DNA of 64,000 nt from Isochrysis galbana (lineage: Eukaryota > Haptophyta > Isochrysidales > Isochrysidaceae): the NCBI GenBank assembly GCA_018136815.1, contig CM030943.1:1293975-1357974 (forward strand). The letters are read 5' to 3'. Made by a program: the position numbers and the translations under genes. Every line of letters starts with the position of its first letter. Position 1 is the stretch's first letter. A model generated the notes under the pieces. That model had not been told where the DNA came from, did no database searches, and worked only from the letters and a program-made list of their open reading frames with translations. Positions 40,441 through 52,159 of the stretch are shown here, one piece after another.

Positions 40441-41376
40441 TTCTGGTCTCGCAGGCAAGGGGGCCTAATGGGAGGGAGAGGAGCAACTCCTCAGAGAGGA
40501 GCTGTGGGGAAGGAGATGTCTGAGTGGGGGCGCTATGCCCTTGCGCTAGGCATGGGCAGCGACGCCGCCTCAAGACATGTCCTCCCTCTTGTCTTAAGTC
40601 GAAATTATTGGTGCTTGAAACAAAGAACGAGGGGGTTTGTGCTTCTTGGGTTGGTTGTAGTTGGAAGAGGGAGTGGGAGAGGGATTCAAGTATTGGAAGA
40701 GGGCCCAAAGGGCATTGAGTTGTAGGTAGTTGTGGCCCACAAGAGTGGGGTGAAAACGATAAGAGTATCAACATGGGTCTTGAGTTGAACTTTTTGGTGC
40801 TTGAAACAGAGGGTGAGGGGGTTCGTGCTGTTTGGGTTGGTTGTGGTGTGAAGGGGGAGTGGGAGAGGGAGTCTAGTGTTGAAAGAGGGCCCAAGGCAGG
40901 GCACTGAGCTGTAGGTACTTGTGGCCCACAAGAGTGGGGTGAAGAAAACAAGTGTGTCAACAAGTTGGGAAACAGAGGCATGGGGTGCTCTCCAGGGAAG
41001 ATTGATGGTTGTGAAGTGCCCTCCCATGATGGGTGCACTGATGGTAGAGGTTTCCACCATGGGGAGGGCAGCAAAGCTGCCCTCCCACATGAGGTGCTCT
41101 TGGGGTGGGAGGGTTTCCCACTGTTGGAGGGGTCTCAAAGACCCCCTGCATGCTACGCAGAGCCATGGTGGCAACCTGTTCGGTGCCAGTGCTCGCCACC
41201 CCGCGCGCCTGCGCGGGTGTGGTTTGGATGGGTTGGATGGGCTCTGAGAGGGCTTTCTGACGAGCCGCCTCGGGCGGCATGGGGCGTCCCAGGTGGGGCG
41301 CGGTGGCGAGGGTCGCCTGGGGCTCGGGAGCGGTCGCGGCACGCTCCATAGTTCAAACTATAACAATAGTTTTTAC
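40441..41376 (-). mobile_element. LINE ORF1 copy (degenerate) with a tandem duplication
   Basis: The minus-strand ATG at 41349 opens MERAATAPEPQATLATAPHL, homologous to LINE ORF1 at 49312 (MERAPTAPDPQPPAVTTPHR), and both share the 5' flank aaaactattgttatagtt. Downstream similarity continues as 'mvggslaatpmv'-like sequence in shifting frames, so the copy is dead. Within it, 40617-40778 and 40802-40963 are a direct tandem duplication of about 160-185 bp (blocks gagggggttYgtgctKYtt, gggagagggaktc, gtggcccacaagagtgggg). Confidence 0.65.
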
Positions 41377-42886
41377 TCGCCACCATTAATTATGCCTTGA
41401 TTAGCAGCCTTTGGCCATTAATCAAGGCATAATTAGAGCAAATCTCATGTAGTCATAGTCAATACTCAACTAAATAGTGTATTCAAGGAGAGGGTTGCGC
41501 GGCGGCGCGCTCCATCGCAACCAAGTATAAACTTAGTTGTTCTCCGCTAAAGCTAAAGAGAGAACTGGGGAAGGGGAAGGGGGTTGACAGGGGCTAGGGT
41601 TGGGTAGTAGGGAGGTTCATTAGCACTCTGCCTCACGCCGCACATGTAGCGGGGAATTTTAAGAAGATTTTTTTATATTAGTAGCCCGGTCACTCACTAT
41701 GGGGGTGCGGAGGGCACCAGCAATTATGGGTAAATGAAGGGCTAAATAAGCTCCCTATAGGTTCCGGTAGGATGGATCAGCAAAAAAAATTGGGGGTTCC
41801 CCGGCGAAATTTTCGAAAAATGCCGAATTTCAGGCCTTCGAAGACGGTGCGCGAAATACAGTCGGGCCCCCTCCGGTATATTTTTAGTGAGGCCCTTCAT
41901 GCGAGGCACAAACATGGAATGACGAGGAAAATTTTGACGCCAACTCACTGGGTCTACAAGGGGTGGTTCTTTGCACACTGGACCCTAAGTCAAACTCATA
42001 ATTTTGCACTTCAATGTGTACGAAAGTATCACAAAACTCAAGACGCTTACGTGAACCACTAGTCACCGAGGGCTAGAGCGGCTAATTTGGCACCGCGACC
42101 GGCTCGGCGTACACCTTTGCGGTGAAGGCGGAGATGAGACGTGAACACGACACACACCAGCTCTCAAGATTTCGGATCAACGCTGGGCGCGAACGCGTGG
42201 GGCCGGGCCAGGAGGCTTTGGGGGTTACAGGCAGGCCCGGAACAGCCGGGTCGCGACCGGCCCGTCGCGCCGCACGGCCACTTGAAGAGCTGCACCTCCA
42301 GGCGTCCAATCGAGCGCTTGTCGACGTCAATAGGGGCCGTGGCCCTGGGCGTCGGGCCGGATCGAATCGAGGCATTCCTGCGGTGCGAGGGGCCAGGATG
42401 GGTTAGTTAGTGCGAGTGTGTGCGACCCTCAAGAACCAGCGTGCGACCTACTAGTGACCCCCCACCCTGCTCGCGAGAGCTCTGGGCTCTGCATGGCCAC
42501 CACCTCCAGGCCATTCTTCGGCCGATCGCGGGCGATCGGACGTCGCGGAAGCTCCGCGTTTCTAATACTGATGCGCCCCACATTCACCACTCTGATTCCC
42601 TTCCGTGAGCGCCCCCCTCAATCTCCCAAAATAGCCCGCCACGCGCGGGGGAAGGGAGGGGAGTCCCTCACCGACGCCATTGCCCTTCGTGGGGTGGGAG
42701 GGGGTGGTTCGGAGGGGGGAGGGAGTTGGCGGGGCAGGTAGGGGGGGACCCTAAGGAATCCTTGGACACCCAGGGGAGGTGGGAAATAGTGGTTAAAAAG
42801 AGTGAGTGACCGGGCTAATATTAGCTAGTAGAGCTAAGTGGACACCTTCAAGAATTTTTTTTAGTTTAAGTGCTGCGGGACCGTAG
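41377..42886. other. intergenic with repeat debris
   Basis: Includes an aaccaagtataaacttag motif at 41519-41536, which matches the loop edge of the fold-back element (about 7349 and 7520) and 56664-56681. An inverted pair ttaatcaaggcataatta lies near 41386-41432. A short plus frame at 41772 has no domain. No gene called. Confidence 0.4.
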
Positions 42887-43030
42887 CCCTTCGACGGCAG
42901 CGGAGCCCCTCCCCCGCGATGGGGGTGTGCGCGGTTGGCGCATGGCTCGTCCGGTGTACGTGGCTAGGGATGCTAGCTATTTCTAACAAGACCTTCCACA
43001 ATCTACAAGTCTACAAGACTACAATTTCTA
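42887..43030 (+). repeat. dispersed repeat upstream of the PDZ gene
   Basis: This is the second copy of the repeat at 24968-25090, same orientation, ending 106 bp before the PDZ-gene ATG. Confidence 0.75.
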
Positions 43031-43135
43031 ACGACGCCCTTCTCGACCCTGCTGCCGGCGCCTGCATCAGGGCTGTGAAAGACGGGGAGGGGGAAGGCTC
43101 TCGCGGCTGGGGCGCGGAGCTGGAACCCCGCCGCT

Positions 43136-43531
43136 ATGGCTCCCTCCTTGCATTTCCAGGGGCTGGATGCCATCGCAACGGACGAGAGTGGCACGGCGCA
43201 CGCGGCCGCGCAGGCACATACTGTGCTGACTGTCACGATCGAGCGCGCGGAATCCCGCAATAGCTTGGGCATCACTGTCCTCTCACAGGGGATCGAAGGT
43301 GCGCCAATCATCTCTCAGGTCAACGAGGGCAGCCTTGCGGAGGGGCGGCTCATGCCAGGGGATCGCATCGTGGAGATAAATGGACAGACGATGAGGGGTG
43401 CAAACGCGACGACTGCCTTCATCCGGACGCTCTGCACTCTGAAAATTACTGTTGAGCGGAGTGAGGCATGCAGGGAAGCAGTCGCGCAACTGAGCTCGAA
43501 CTTGAGCCGCCGCAGCTATGCAGGCAGATAA
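43136..43531 (+). CDS. PDZ-domain protein
   Basis: A 131-residue single-exon product from an ATG. After a 30-residue leader comes one PDZ domain: VLTVTIERAES strand, NSLGITVLSQ with the carboxylate-binding L-G-I-T loop, APIISQVNEGSLAEG, LMPGDRIVEINGQTMRG and ATTAFIRTLCTLKITVER. PDZ domains bind C-terminal peptides of partners. With no other domain, this is probably a small adaptor or part of a longer gene whose other exons I cannot see. The leader (AAAQAHTV) is not a clear signal peptide. Confidence 0.85.
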   Translation: MAPSLHFQGLDAIATDESGTAHAAAQAHTVLTVTIERAESRNSLGITVLSQGIEGAPIISQVNEGSLAEGRLMPGDRIVEINGQTMRGANATTAFIRTLCTLKITVERSEACREAVAQLSSNLSRRSYAGR

Positions 43532-44627
43532 TCATCACTGCGCTCGTGCTATCTATGAAGGAAGCATGCTCAGGAAAATGGTAGGAAGTTTTCGATTGGG
43601 AAATGGTCTGGCAAAAACTATTCCTTCTGTATCTCCACCTTTTGGCCACACACCTTCTCTAGATATTCTCACCATGGTCCTGCTCTCCTACAGTGTTCAA
43701 TCTCGATGAAGTGTATTCAAGCCCCCAGGACCACCAGCATACGGAAGCCACCTTATTCAGCATGTGTTGGTGTAAGTGCAATGTGCTACATCTGTGTCTA
43801 GGTGTTAACTATCAGGGTATAGCCGTTGACCGTTGAGCCTAACACGTGTTACTGCTCACTCTTGCACTCGCACTTAAAATTTAATACAAATGCGCCAGCC
43901 CTCTATCTATACGTCAACGAACGAACGTTGCTACCCACCGCAAAATAAGCCGTTGCTGAATGTCCTTGCACTCAACCATCGTTACAACGACAGGGTCATG
44001 GAGCGCGCCACGCTCCCCACCACACGCTTCCGATTTTTTCATACTCATACGGGCCTTTGTCCTGGCTCTCGTCAAATGAAAAATGAGTAAGCAACGGCAA
44101 CGGTGATGAGGCCGAGCATAAAGCGGCTTAGCTTTTAAAGCGAGCAGAGAGTAGGAGAGGCGAGAATGAGAGAAAGGCCTCCACTTCCTTGTTTAGGTGG
44201 TACTACACACACTACGTACAGCCCAGGTGCGTAAGTCACATGCCAGTAAATCGGAATAAGAAAGCAGAGCCTCGACGGCCAATGTCAGGGCGAATCAAGG
44301 GCTAGAGGCGCTAGGGTCCTGCGGCGTCGAACCCCATTCACATGATACTGTTGGCGGAGTTCGATCGGGCGTGTGGGTCGTCTCTTCATCACCATGGAGA
44401 CCTTGCTCGTGCACTTACAAAAACTGCAGCATGCACGGCTTGACAGCAGCAGCTCCTCCCTCCTCGCGGTGGATGGCCACGGAACGCGATTACAAACATC
44501 TCAACCTGAAAATTGTGGGTTTATAGCTCGACGACAAAGACGCAAAACTAGCGCGTATATGCTATGTGGGTGCGGCATATCTAGTTTAGGCAACTTGGAA
44601 GGCCTCATCGGTGGGTGGAAGACGACT
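43532..44627. other. intergenic
   Basis: No recognisable domain on either strand. The region separates the PDZ gene from the convergent coiled-coil gene and has moderate GC. A plus-strand frame at 44373 (102 codons) shows no family. Confidence 0.4.
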
Positions 44628-47600
44628 TCACGGAGCCAATTTGACTGCTCTCACGGGCGTCTCAGTTGCACGCATGGTTGAAATGCTGCCGTCTTCCCAT
44701 GCTCTATGATTACTGCTTGTGCCACCGGCATTTCCACACGATACGCGTGTGCTACCACGGCCAACGTCAATGTTCCCTGGCGCGGAGAGAGGCGAACTTC
44801 GACTGAGTGCTATCGAATTCGGGCTTTCGCCTTCGTGACTGGACTGCCAATATGGCGGGGTCGCGGCGAGGCGACCGCTGGAGAGGCGACTGCTACTAGG
44901 GCTGCCGGCATGCCCAGCCCCAGTCTTACACCCGTACGAGGCCGTCTTGGACAGCGCGGCAGCTGATGCTGCTGATGCTGCGGCCGCTGCAGCCACGGCC
45001 TCGGCAATTGAAGAGGCCCTCGAGGCGTTGTTGGGAGACGCGCACGAGGGCGACGGGAAATAAGATTCTGGCCTCGGAGCTAGGGGAGTTCGAGTAATGG
45101 AATTCACGTAGAAAGCCATCTCCTCATACTCTCGCATCTGCTTGTACAGCCGATCCCGTTCGGACATAACATGCTGCCGCCCTGCCTCCACCTCCTGAGT
45201 TGCCTCCCGGAGAAGCCGACACTCCATTTGAACCTCCTCCAACCTGGTTGCGGCTTGAGTACATGCTGCGGCACTCTCTTCTTCCATTTCCTTGAGCTGC
45301 CTCTTTAGCGCGGCCTTCTCGGCTCCCATGCACGTAGCCGCCTCACGTGCTGAGATTGCCGACTCAAGAGCGTCCTGTCGCGCTCGATGAAGAGCAGCGG
45401 CACCAGCAGCAAGCTCCTGTTCCAACGCGGCACGTCCATTGAGTAGCTCGCGTTCGCGAGCTTCTACTGCCAATGCACGCGCCTGCAACGCCGCAACACG
45501 CGCGTCGGCGGCACCAAGTTTGAAGCGCAGATCCTTAAGAGTCTCGCGCTCCAACGCCAGCTCCTCTCGAGTAGCACGCGACGACGACAGTGCAAACGCC
45601 TTTTCCACCTCGAGAGCATCGATGCGTTTCTGGGCACTCTGGAGCGCCTCATTGGCCTCACGCGCATCACGGGCCATGGCGCTACGTGACTCTTCCAGCG
45701 TCGCGCGCAGCCGATGTACCTCGTCAGTGGCACTTCGACGCTCTGCGCGCTCAGCAGACAACGCCTCCCGCGCCTTCGAGGCTCCATCTACCTCTTCCGT
45801 CAGGGCTGTATCAAGCGCACGCCGCTCCTCTGCCGCCTTCTCTACCAACGCGCGGGTTTCTGCTAGCCTTGCTTCGAGAGCCTCGACACGCTTGGCGGCG
45901 GTAGAAGAGACTTCTCGCTCGCGCTCCCGTGCCGCGTCTGCCGCCAACTCGGCTGCCTTCAAGTCGGATCGGGTGTGGTTGAGCGCGTCTGCAACATCTC
46001 GCACCTCGGCTTGCGTTGCAGCGAGGGAGCGTTCAGCTGCCGCTGCCCGGCGCTCAGTCGCGCTGAGGCGCTCGAGGGCCATTGCTTTGGCCGTTGTCAC
46101 TTCGTGAATCTCGCGTGCAAGGGATTCACACCTATAGCCAGGGTTTCACCAAGAGAATATGTGAAGGTGCTGGGGACACTTTGCACACTGACCAAAAGGG
46201 TGCCTTGGCGAGGCTCGCCTCTAGAGGGAACTGAGAGCTCACACCTGGCGACGATGGCGAGTTGTTCGGCACTCACGGTGGCCAACCTTTCCGCGTTCGC
46301 GGTGGCCGCTCGTCGCTCCTCCTCTCTCTCATCGAGCAACGTCGACAAGCGCGCCTCCGCCACCGCTACAGCATCACGCAGTGCAGCTCTCTCTTCTGCC
46401 GCTGCCTCGGTCGCACGTGCAGCCCGCAACTCGACGGCCTGCAGCCGCTCACTCAGACGGGATGCATCGCTCCTAGCAGCATCGGCTGCGGCCCTAGCAT
46501 CTTCGAGAGCCAAGATGAGTTCTTCTTGCTTCGAAGCCGCCACTGCTACCAATGCCTTCTGCTCGGAAAGCTCAGTCTGCGCACGTGTAGCGGCTGTCTG
46601 GGATGCTTCAGCAGCAGCTTGGCGCTCTCTTCTACCGGAGTCGACCTCGCTCATCAGGTGTGCTCGCTCGTCTCGCCATTCCTCGTAGGCGCTTTCGAAT
46701 TGGTGAATGCGGTCGGCAGCGGTAGCCAACTTGGCCGACAGCACTGCCGCCTCTTCCTGTGCGCTCGCCACTTGTGACTCGGCCACACGATGCGCCGCTT
46801 GGGCTTGCTGCAAGGCGGCCGCCGTCGCGGCTGCTTTTTCCAGAGCCGCACTATGTGCGGCAGCAAGAGAGTCCGCACGCGCTGCCGCTTCACGAGCTGA
46901 CCCCTCAGCCTTCCGTGCCTCGGCAGCGAGAGCCGCGTTTTCTGCTTGCGAGCTTGCCTGCACCTGGCGTAGCCGCGCCTCAATGGATGTGCGAGCGTCA
47001 ATGGCAGCGCGTGCGGTGTCTGCAGCTGCTGCCGCTTCACTCACCTTGACCTCGGCAGTCTCGCGCGCCTGACGGATAATAAGAGGCGGAAAGCAGGAGG
47101 TAATGATAGCTGGCCTTGCCGGCGATGGATGTTGCATCTCAATGTTCGTGGCCAGCACGCTCTGCTTGCGCGTATGCTGTGGTCACACCTGCTGCAATTT
47201 GCCTCTCTCGCGCTCGGTCTCTTCTCGGGCTGATCGCACCGCCCTCTCAGCAGCATCGAGCTTCGAAGCCGTCGCTTCACGCTGCCTCTCGAGCTCACGG
47301 GCTGCGGCGGTTGCTGCAGCCTCAAGCCGCCGACAATGCTCTGCCAACTCACAGCGCTCTGCGGCCTCCGCGCTCGCCTGTGCGCGAGCCGTCTTGGCAT
47401 TTATCGCCGCCTCCTCAGAAGCACGAGCGCAGCTGGCTGCGCGCTCTTCCGCAGTACTCACCCGTGATACGAGCGCCTCTTTGTCCCGACGCATTTGCAC
47501 CAACTCATCCTCGAGGCGGCGAGCCGCCGCCATTGCCGCTTCCCGCTCTGAGCGGGCTTCAGCCACCTGGTCGAGCGCCGCCGCTTTCTCTTTGAGCAGA

Positions 47601-48117
47601 AGCTCTTTCTGACGGATCACTTCGCGCAACCGGCTTTCAATCACCTCGCGCTGAGCCATCATCGCAGACCTAATGTGCAGGGATGAACAAGATGCACGGG
47701 TCATGTCGTCATATGGCGCAAGGCTCAAACAGATCAGTTGGCTGATGCGACGATTCAGAGGCAGAGGGTAGAAGACAAGAGCCGCAGAGCGCACTTCTCG
47801 CCGGTGAGCGACTGCTCGGCGAGACGCAACGCCTCTTCGAGCGCACGCCTCTCCACAAGGAATTCTGTTGTGTCTGCACGGGTTGCCTCTACAGCAACCG
47901 AGGGCTCAAGCACGAGGGGCAGCCGGGAGAGCTTGTGCAACTCGTGCAACCGCTCTTCATGCGTCTGTTTCAACGACGCAAGAGCGGTGCTGTCATGTCT
48001 AAGCTGGCGGATTCGGTCGTCCTCCCTGGCTAGGGCGCCGGGAGATGCGCCTCTCCGTGCGGGTGTGGTGCACGAGTAGCCCGATGCAGGCGAGTAGAGG
48101 CCAGGCGTCGACCACAT
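44628..48117 (-). CDS. long coiled-coil protein (1043 aa), four exons
   Basis: Exons on the minus strand are 48117-47795, 47669-47189, 47068-46245 and 46131-44628, GT-AG and frame-consistent throughout. The start MWSTPGLYSPASGYSC is followed from about residue 30 by almost uninterrupted heptad-rich sequence (EVIESRLREVIRQKELLLKE; ARETAEVKVSEAAAAADTAR; ARLAETRALVEKAAEERRAL), very rich in Ala, Glu, Arg and Gln and without Pro until about residue 880. The last 160 residues are Ser/Ala/Asn-rich and disordered. This is a rod-like structural or scaffold protein (centrosomal, basal-body, cytoskeletal or Golgi types share such composition); no specific family can be named. Opposite-strand Ser/Ala frames over it are shadows. 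Confidence 0.8.
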
Positions 48118-49091
48118 CCTCTCGATTGTCTCCTGGCCCGTAGTCTGCCCCCCCCCCCCTGCGCGCTTCCCACAGGCCGCCTTTCCCTCTTTCCTCTCTC
48201 TTTGTTGCTGTCTCTCCTTCCTAGCTCTCTCTCCACCTTGCAGGAAGCAGGGATGTGCCACCGCCTCAGTGAGAGAGACCCACAACGAGCGAGGGCGAGG
48301 AGCGAGGAGGTGTGAAACAGGGTACTGCGAGGAGGGGAAGAGTCCGCGCGGACGCCCCGTGCCGGCGGAGGGCGGGGAGGAGAGAGCCGGGGGGGGGAGG
48401 CGAGCTGCGACCCGATGCTCTTGCTGACTTTCCCCGCGGCGGGTGGAGGCACTTCGCGCGCTTGCCCTCTTTTCTCTTCTCTTCTCTTTCTCCCACCTCT
48501 CCCCCCCCCCCCCCCCCCCGGCCCTCCTAAAACCCCTTCAAATCCTGTCTCACAAGAAGACGTTATGATTTGTGTTCTTATTCCTAGCTAGACGAGTGGC
48601 GACGTGAGTGTGAAAAAGGTGTGCAGGAATTGTTCGAAGAAAACTGCCCAACCATGACACCATGACATGGAACTGGTGTTCGAAGCGCGGAAACAGGAAT
48701 TGCTCAACAGTTTCCGAATGCCTCAACCCACGGTGCCTCGGCTCCTCTCGCTCATTCAGGAAGCAGGGAATTGCCCCTCTTGCAAAATCTTCACCTTCAC
48801 ACCCAACTACAACTGCAATTCATCACCACATCAGTCGACCGCAGTTCGATGTGCGCTTCCGAACGTGTGGCCTCTCAAGGTTCATGGAAGCCATTCTCCA
48901 AGTCGTGTTTATCAATCTGCTTGGTGCTTGGCGATTGCCCGTTACCGATTCTTCGCGTGGGCCCCACGTGGAAGGTGCTGACCGACTAAGCGTCGGAAGT
49001 GTGAATGAAGTGTCCACACGAACCTGAACCTGGGGTGTTAACCACCCACAATGGGAGAGCATCACGAACCTGTGCCGACAACTGGGCGTGA
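48118..49091. other. intergenic with C/G tracts
   Basis: 5' flank of the coiled-coil gene with C runs at 48151-48160 and 48499-48519. Plus frames at 48662-49027 are ordinary mixed sequence with no recognised domain. Confidence 0.4.
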
Positions 49092-49284
49092 AGTCGCGTT
49101 CCGTCAAAAGAGGGCCAGGTCATAGTTTATAGTTTTGTTTTCGCTCAGAATGTTATGTTAGTATAGGCGCGAGGACGCGGCGCGTGCGCATAGCAACTTT
49201 TTCCCCCACGGTACCCCACTTTTCGTCACGGAACACCTGCGGCTGAGCAGCCTAACTAAGTCTTCATCTTCTTCGTCTTTTTCA
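49092..49284 (-). mobile_element. partial copy (edge only) of the 192-aa-ORF repeat
   Basis: It begins GTCGCGTTCCGTCAAAAG, continues with ggacgcggcgcgtgcgcatagcaac as at 39.6 kb, and retains only the last codons of the ORF (tcttcatcttcttcgtc on the plus strand = Lys-Thr-Lys-Lys... on the minus). It stops exactly where the LINE 5' end (aaactattgttatag) begins. Confidence 0.65.
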
Positions 49285-49311
49285 AACAAAACTATTGTTA
49301 TAGTTCGAGCG

Positions 49312-50028
49312 ATGGAGCGCGCGCCGACCGCTCCCGATCCCCAGCCTCCCGCCGTCACGACGCCCCACAGGGGCCGCCCCAAGCCGCCGGAGCCGAAGCG
49401 CTCGCAGGCCGCCCCACTGACTGACAGCGACGTCGATATGATCCTCCCACCCTCGCCTCCCCACCAGGCGCAGAAGCAGGGAACAGGGAGGGCCCTGTTC
49501 CCTGCAGACCAGCAGGGCCAGACTCTGGCTCTGCCGCCTGCCCCCACTGGCCTGTTGGCCCATCAAGGACTCCCCATGGTGGGTGGCAGCCTGGCTGCCA
49601 CCCCCATGGTGGCAACTCCTACCAGCAGTGCACCCCTCGTGGGCGGGCACTACACACAACAAACAATTCTTGGGGCCTTTACGGCTTCCAACCCTCTGAA
49701 CAACACTGCACAGAAGTCATACGCTGAGGCGGCCGGCCCCAAAGGAAAGCACCCCCATGAAGCAAGGCAAGCTCCACCTCCATCTTCCCAACAGCCCCAG
49801 CCGCCCTCGCGTAAGCGAGCGGACCCACAGTCGGACCCAAAGCCGACTCCACCCGTAGCCACACAATTCGCTTCTCCCCCTCATGGTCAAGATGAGGAGG
49901 AAGAACCGGAGGATACTCCATTCTACATTCAGCTAGCACAGCTAGCGGAGGACAAGAAGGAAGTCGCGTTCCGTCAAAAGAGGACCAGGTGGTTTTTCAC
50001 ACATATCTGTTTTCTTTTTAGTTATTAA
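49312..50028 (+). CDS. LINE ORF1 (gag-like) protein
   Basis: Starts MERAPTAPDPQPPAVTTPHR; Pro/Gln-rich throughout with NTAQKSYAEAA, a phrase typical of LINE ORF1 proteins, near residue 140. Its acidic C-terminus (DEEEEPEDTPFYIQLAQLAE) runs into KKEVAFRQKRTRW, which is the translation of the repeat edge at 49963, so the true C-terminus is lost. No zinc knuckle is seen. The role is RNA binding for retrotransposition. Confidence 0.65.
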   Translation: MERAPTAPDPQPPAVTTPHRGRPKPPEPKRSQAAPLTDSDVDMILPPSPPHQAQKQGTGRALFPADQQGQTLALPPAPTGLLAHQGLPMVGGSLAATPMVATPTSSAPLVGGHYTQQTILGAFTASNPLNNTAQKSYAEAAGPKGKHPHEARQAPPPSSQQPQPPSRKRADPQSDPKPTPPVATQFASPPHGQDEEEEPEDTPFYIQLAQLAEDKKEVAFRQKRTRWFFTHICFLFSY

Positions 50029-50430
50029 CAACAGTGGTACAAAACAAAGCTATTCACGCTTGCCCCCCCCCCCCCCCGCTTTCCTGTCAACACGCAGTGA
50101 CTCTCCCCAGTTATGCGTGTTGAGTTTTCATCTTCTTCGTCTTTTTCTCACACCCCTCTTCCTCGATGGCGACGATGTCGTTCGGCTGATCTTGGATGGC
50201 GAGGTCTGTGATGCGTGAGAGGACGCTTGGTCGGTCCTGCATGTAGAGCTTGCCCGCTGTTCGGCGCACTTGCGCCATGGGATTCGTTTCAGCGTAGTCG
50301 ACCGCCATGATGTATTCCATGCAGAGGTACGCGAGGGCGGCCTGCTCTCCAATGTATCTGGTCTTTGGGACTGGGATCTTGTCGTACTCGTCGGAGTAGT
50401 CGCCGACGAGCATGAGGGTTGCCTTGCACC
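49963..50430 (-). mobile_element. inserted partial copy of the 192-aa-ORF repeat
   Basis: This copy begins with the GTCGCGTTCCGTCAAAAG edge and contains the last 100 codons of the ORF on the minus strand (50111-50413). The protein is altered relative to copy 1 (for example IPVPKTRYIGEQAALAYLC). Similarity to copy 1 ends at ...ccttgcaccaacgg (about 50432), where LINE sequence resumes. Confidence 0.65.
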
Positions 50431-51589
50431 AACGGCAGCGGACGCTAGGAAGGCCCAGATGGTGGAGGTGCCCGGAGCAGCCCGGCCGGAGGTCATAGCT
50501 GAACTCAATCGTAAGGTAGTAGACAAAAGACGCACGTTCACACCAGCCCCGACACTAGCGGAAAATATCATAAGAGCGGAGGAGCTCGTTACGAAACAGT
50601 TTTTCAAAAGATTCACACCCAGACACGCCAATGGAGACATCCCGGCGATGTTTGCCGGGGTGAGGTGGGATGACCCACAACCAACCCTAGAGGAAGACAA
50701 TGTTGTTACGGAAAATAGCGCCATTTTGGCTTCGCTGCGGAGCTACTACGTGTGGCTTTTCGACGAGAAGATATCGCAAGACGCAGCACCTCTCCTTCAC
50801 GCGCTCCAGCGGCAACAGATACCGCAGAGCCACAGATCCTTTCTAGACAAGCCTATCGGCTACTCCGAGATCGTTAGAGCGATACGACAAATGGCGAAGG
50901 GCAAATCCACAGGACCGGACGGCATACCGATGGAATTCTATCAAAGCTTCGAGAAGCTCGTGGCCCCGCACCTGATGCAAATGTTTCGGGAGGCATACCG
51001 GGTAGGAGCCCTACCGGAAGACACGTGCTCAGGAGATATAGCGCTGCTCTATAAGAGCGGGGACGCTAGGGACCCGAGGAACTACAGACCCATCACACTC
51101 CTTCAAACCGATTACAAAATCCTAGCTAAGGTTTTAGCCAACAGACTCAAGAGAACGATTCATACGATAATATCCAAGGAACAAGTGGGTTTTGTGCCTA
51201 GGCGGATGATAGGCGAGGCCACCCATCTTCTCAAGTTAGTGCAAGCATACTTGGAGGACGCGGATGAGGAGGGTCTAGCCCTCGCGATAGACTGGGAGAA
51301 AGCTTTCGATAGAGTTAGCTGGGATTACTACCATAAAGCGATACGAGCGTTGGGCTTCGGCCCCGGATACTCTAGATGGCTAGCACTATTAACAAACGTA
51401 GACTCACTCCCAACCCGATGGATCAAGACCAATGGGAGACGCAGTAACCCCTTCACGATACACTGCGGCATGCCTCAAGGGTGCCCGCTGTCGCCCCTCG
51501 CTTTTCTCCTGGTGGCCGAAGGCTTAACACGCTTAGTCAACGCCGACCCGGAAATGAGACCTAGATATCTCAGATATCTAGGTATCTAG
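50431..51589 (+). CDS. LINE ORF2 fragment: reverse transcriptase
   Basis: The frame gives the N-terminal RT motifs of L1/Tx1-type LINEs: SEIVRAIRQMAKGKSTGPDG (helix and KSTGPDG block), GDIALLYKSGDARDPRNYRP (ITLL...K block), LANRLKRTIHTIISKEQVGF, and ALAIDWEKAFDRVSWDYYHK, whose Asp in IDWEKAFD is a catalytic motif-A Asp. CGMPQGCPLSPLAFLLVAEG is the motif-B block. The YxDD box would follow, but the frame ends at GI* near 51589 in tandem repeats. The upstream endonuclease domain is missing. It cannot make a full enzyme as it stands. The region upstream (50270-50430) in the same frame belongs to the inserted repeat, not the RT. Confidence 0.8.
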
Positions 51590-51700
51590 GACGGAATATG
51601 CAGTATCTACATCTACCTAGATGGCAGTTGGCAGTTGGACACTATCTATATCTACCTAGATGGCAGTTGGGCACTATCTACGTGTCCCTAGATGGGGCTC
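51565..51700 (+). repeat. tandem repeats at LINE 3' end
   Basis: Alternating units around tatctacctagatggcagttgg (about 45-bp period, three copies) plus a short agatatct palindrome cluster at 51565-51590. They truncate the RT frame. Such simple 3' tails are common in LINEs. Confidence 0.7.
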
Positions 51701-52159
51701 TTCGGGGGGTATTCCACGCCTTACTCAGCGCTTGTCCCTGCGCCGCTAGAGGGCGCGGCCGGCGCCATACTCGCGGCCATCACCTATGCGGGTGCAGCCA
51801 AGCTGCAAACGCTTCTTCAGCTCCTCCAGCTTGTATCCGTAGAGCTCGCCCTCGTCGGTTGGCGGATGCCTCGGCGAATCGGGGTTGTTGGCCTCCCCCT
51901 CTCCCTCTCCGTCGCTCTTTTCTTCCCCCGGAACACGTGGCAAAGGTACGACGACTCGGCGTATGCGGTCGAGGGTCTCCTCGCCCATGTGATTTAATGT
52001 GCTTCTCCCAGTATGTGAAGCGCTGCCTGTCTATCCCAAAAGCGCTCGCCCATTGCGCCTTCGTCTTGCGCTTCGAGTGGTCGGCGCGCGGGTGGTACCA
52101 GCATACCAACAGCATATGGCGTGCAGAGCCTGCTGCTTCTGCTTCGTATCTTCCGACGA
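51701..52159. other. intergenic; weak HTH-like frame on the minus strand
   Basis: A minus-strand frame over 51780-52193 includes KAQWASAFGIDRQRFTYWEK, which looks like a helix-turn-helix core. It starts from a non-ATG codon and the rest is Arg/Pro-rich, so I do not call a gene; it may be a transposase fragment. Confidence 0.3.

Larger units (their letters stand above)
49285..51700 (+). mobile_element. non-LTR retrotransposon (LINE), chimeric
   Basis: The 5' end (aaaactattgttatagtt) precedes ORF1 (49312-50028); ORF2 reverse transcriptase (about 50431-51589) follows, and a tandemly repeated tail ends the unit near 51700. Between the ORFs lies an inserted partial copy of the 192-aa-ORF repeat in the opposite orientation (49963-50430). 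No endonuclease (APE) domain remains in ORF2, so the element is a 5'-deleted or rearranged copy. Confidence 0.7.

Noticed and set aside
45439-47612. Plus-strand Ser/Ala/Arg-rich frames
   Set aside because: Antisense shadows of the coiled-coil gene.
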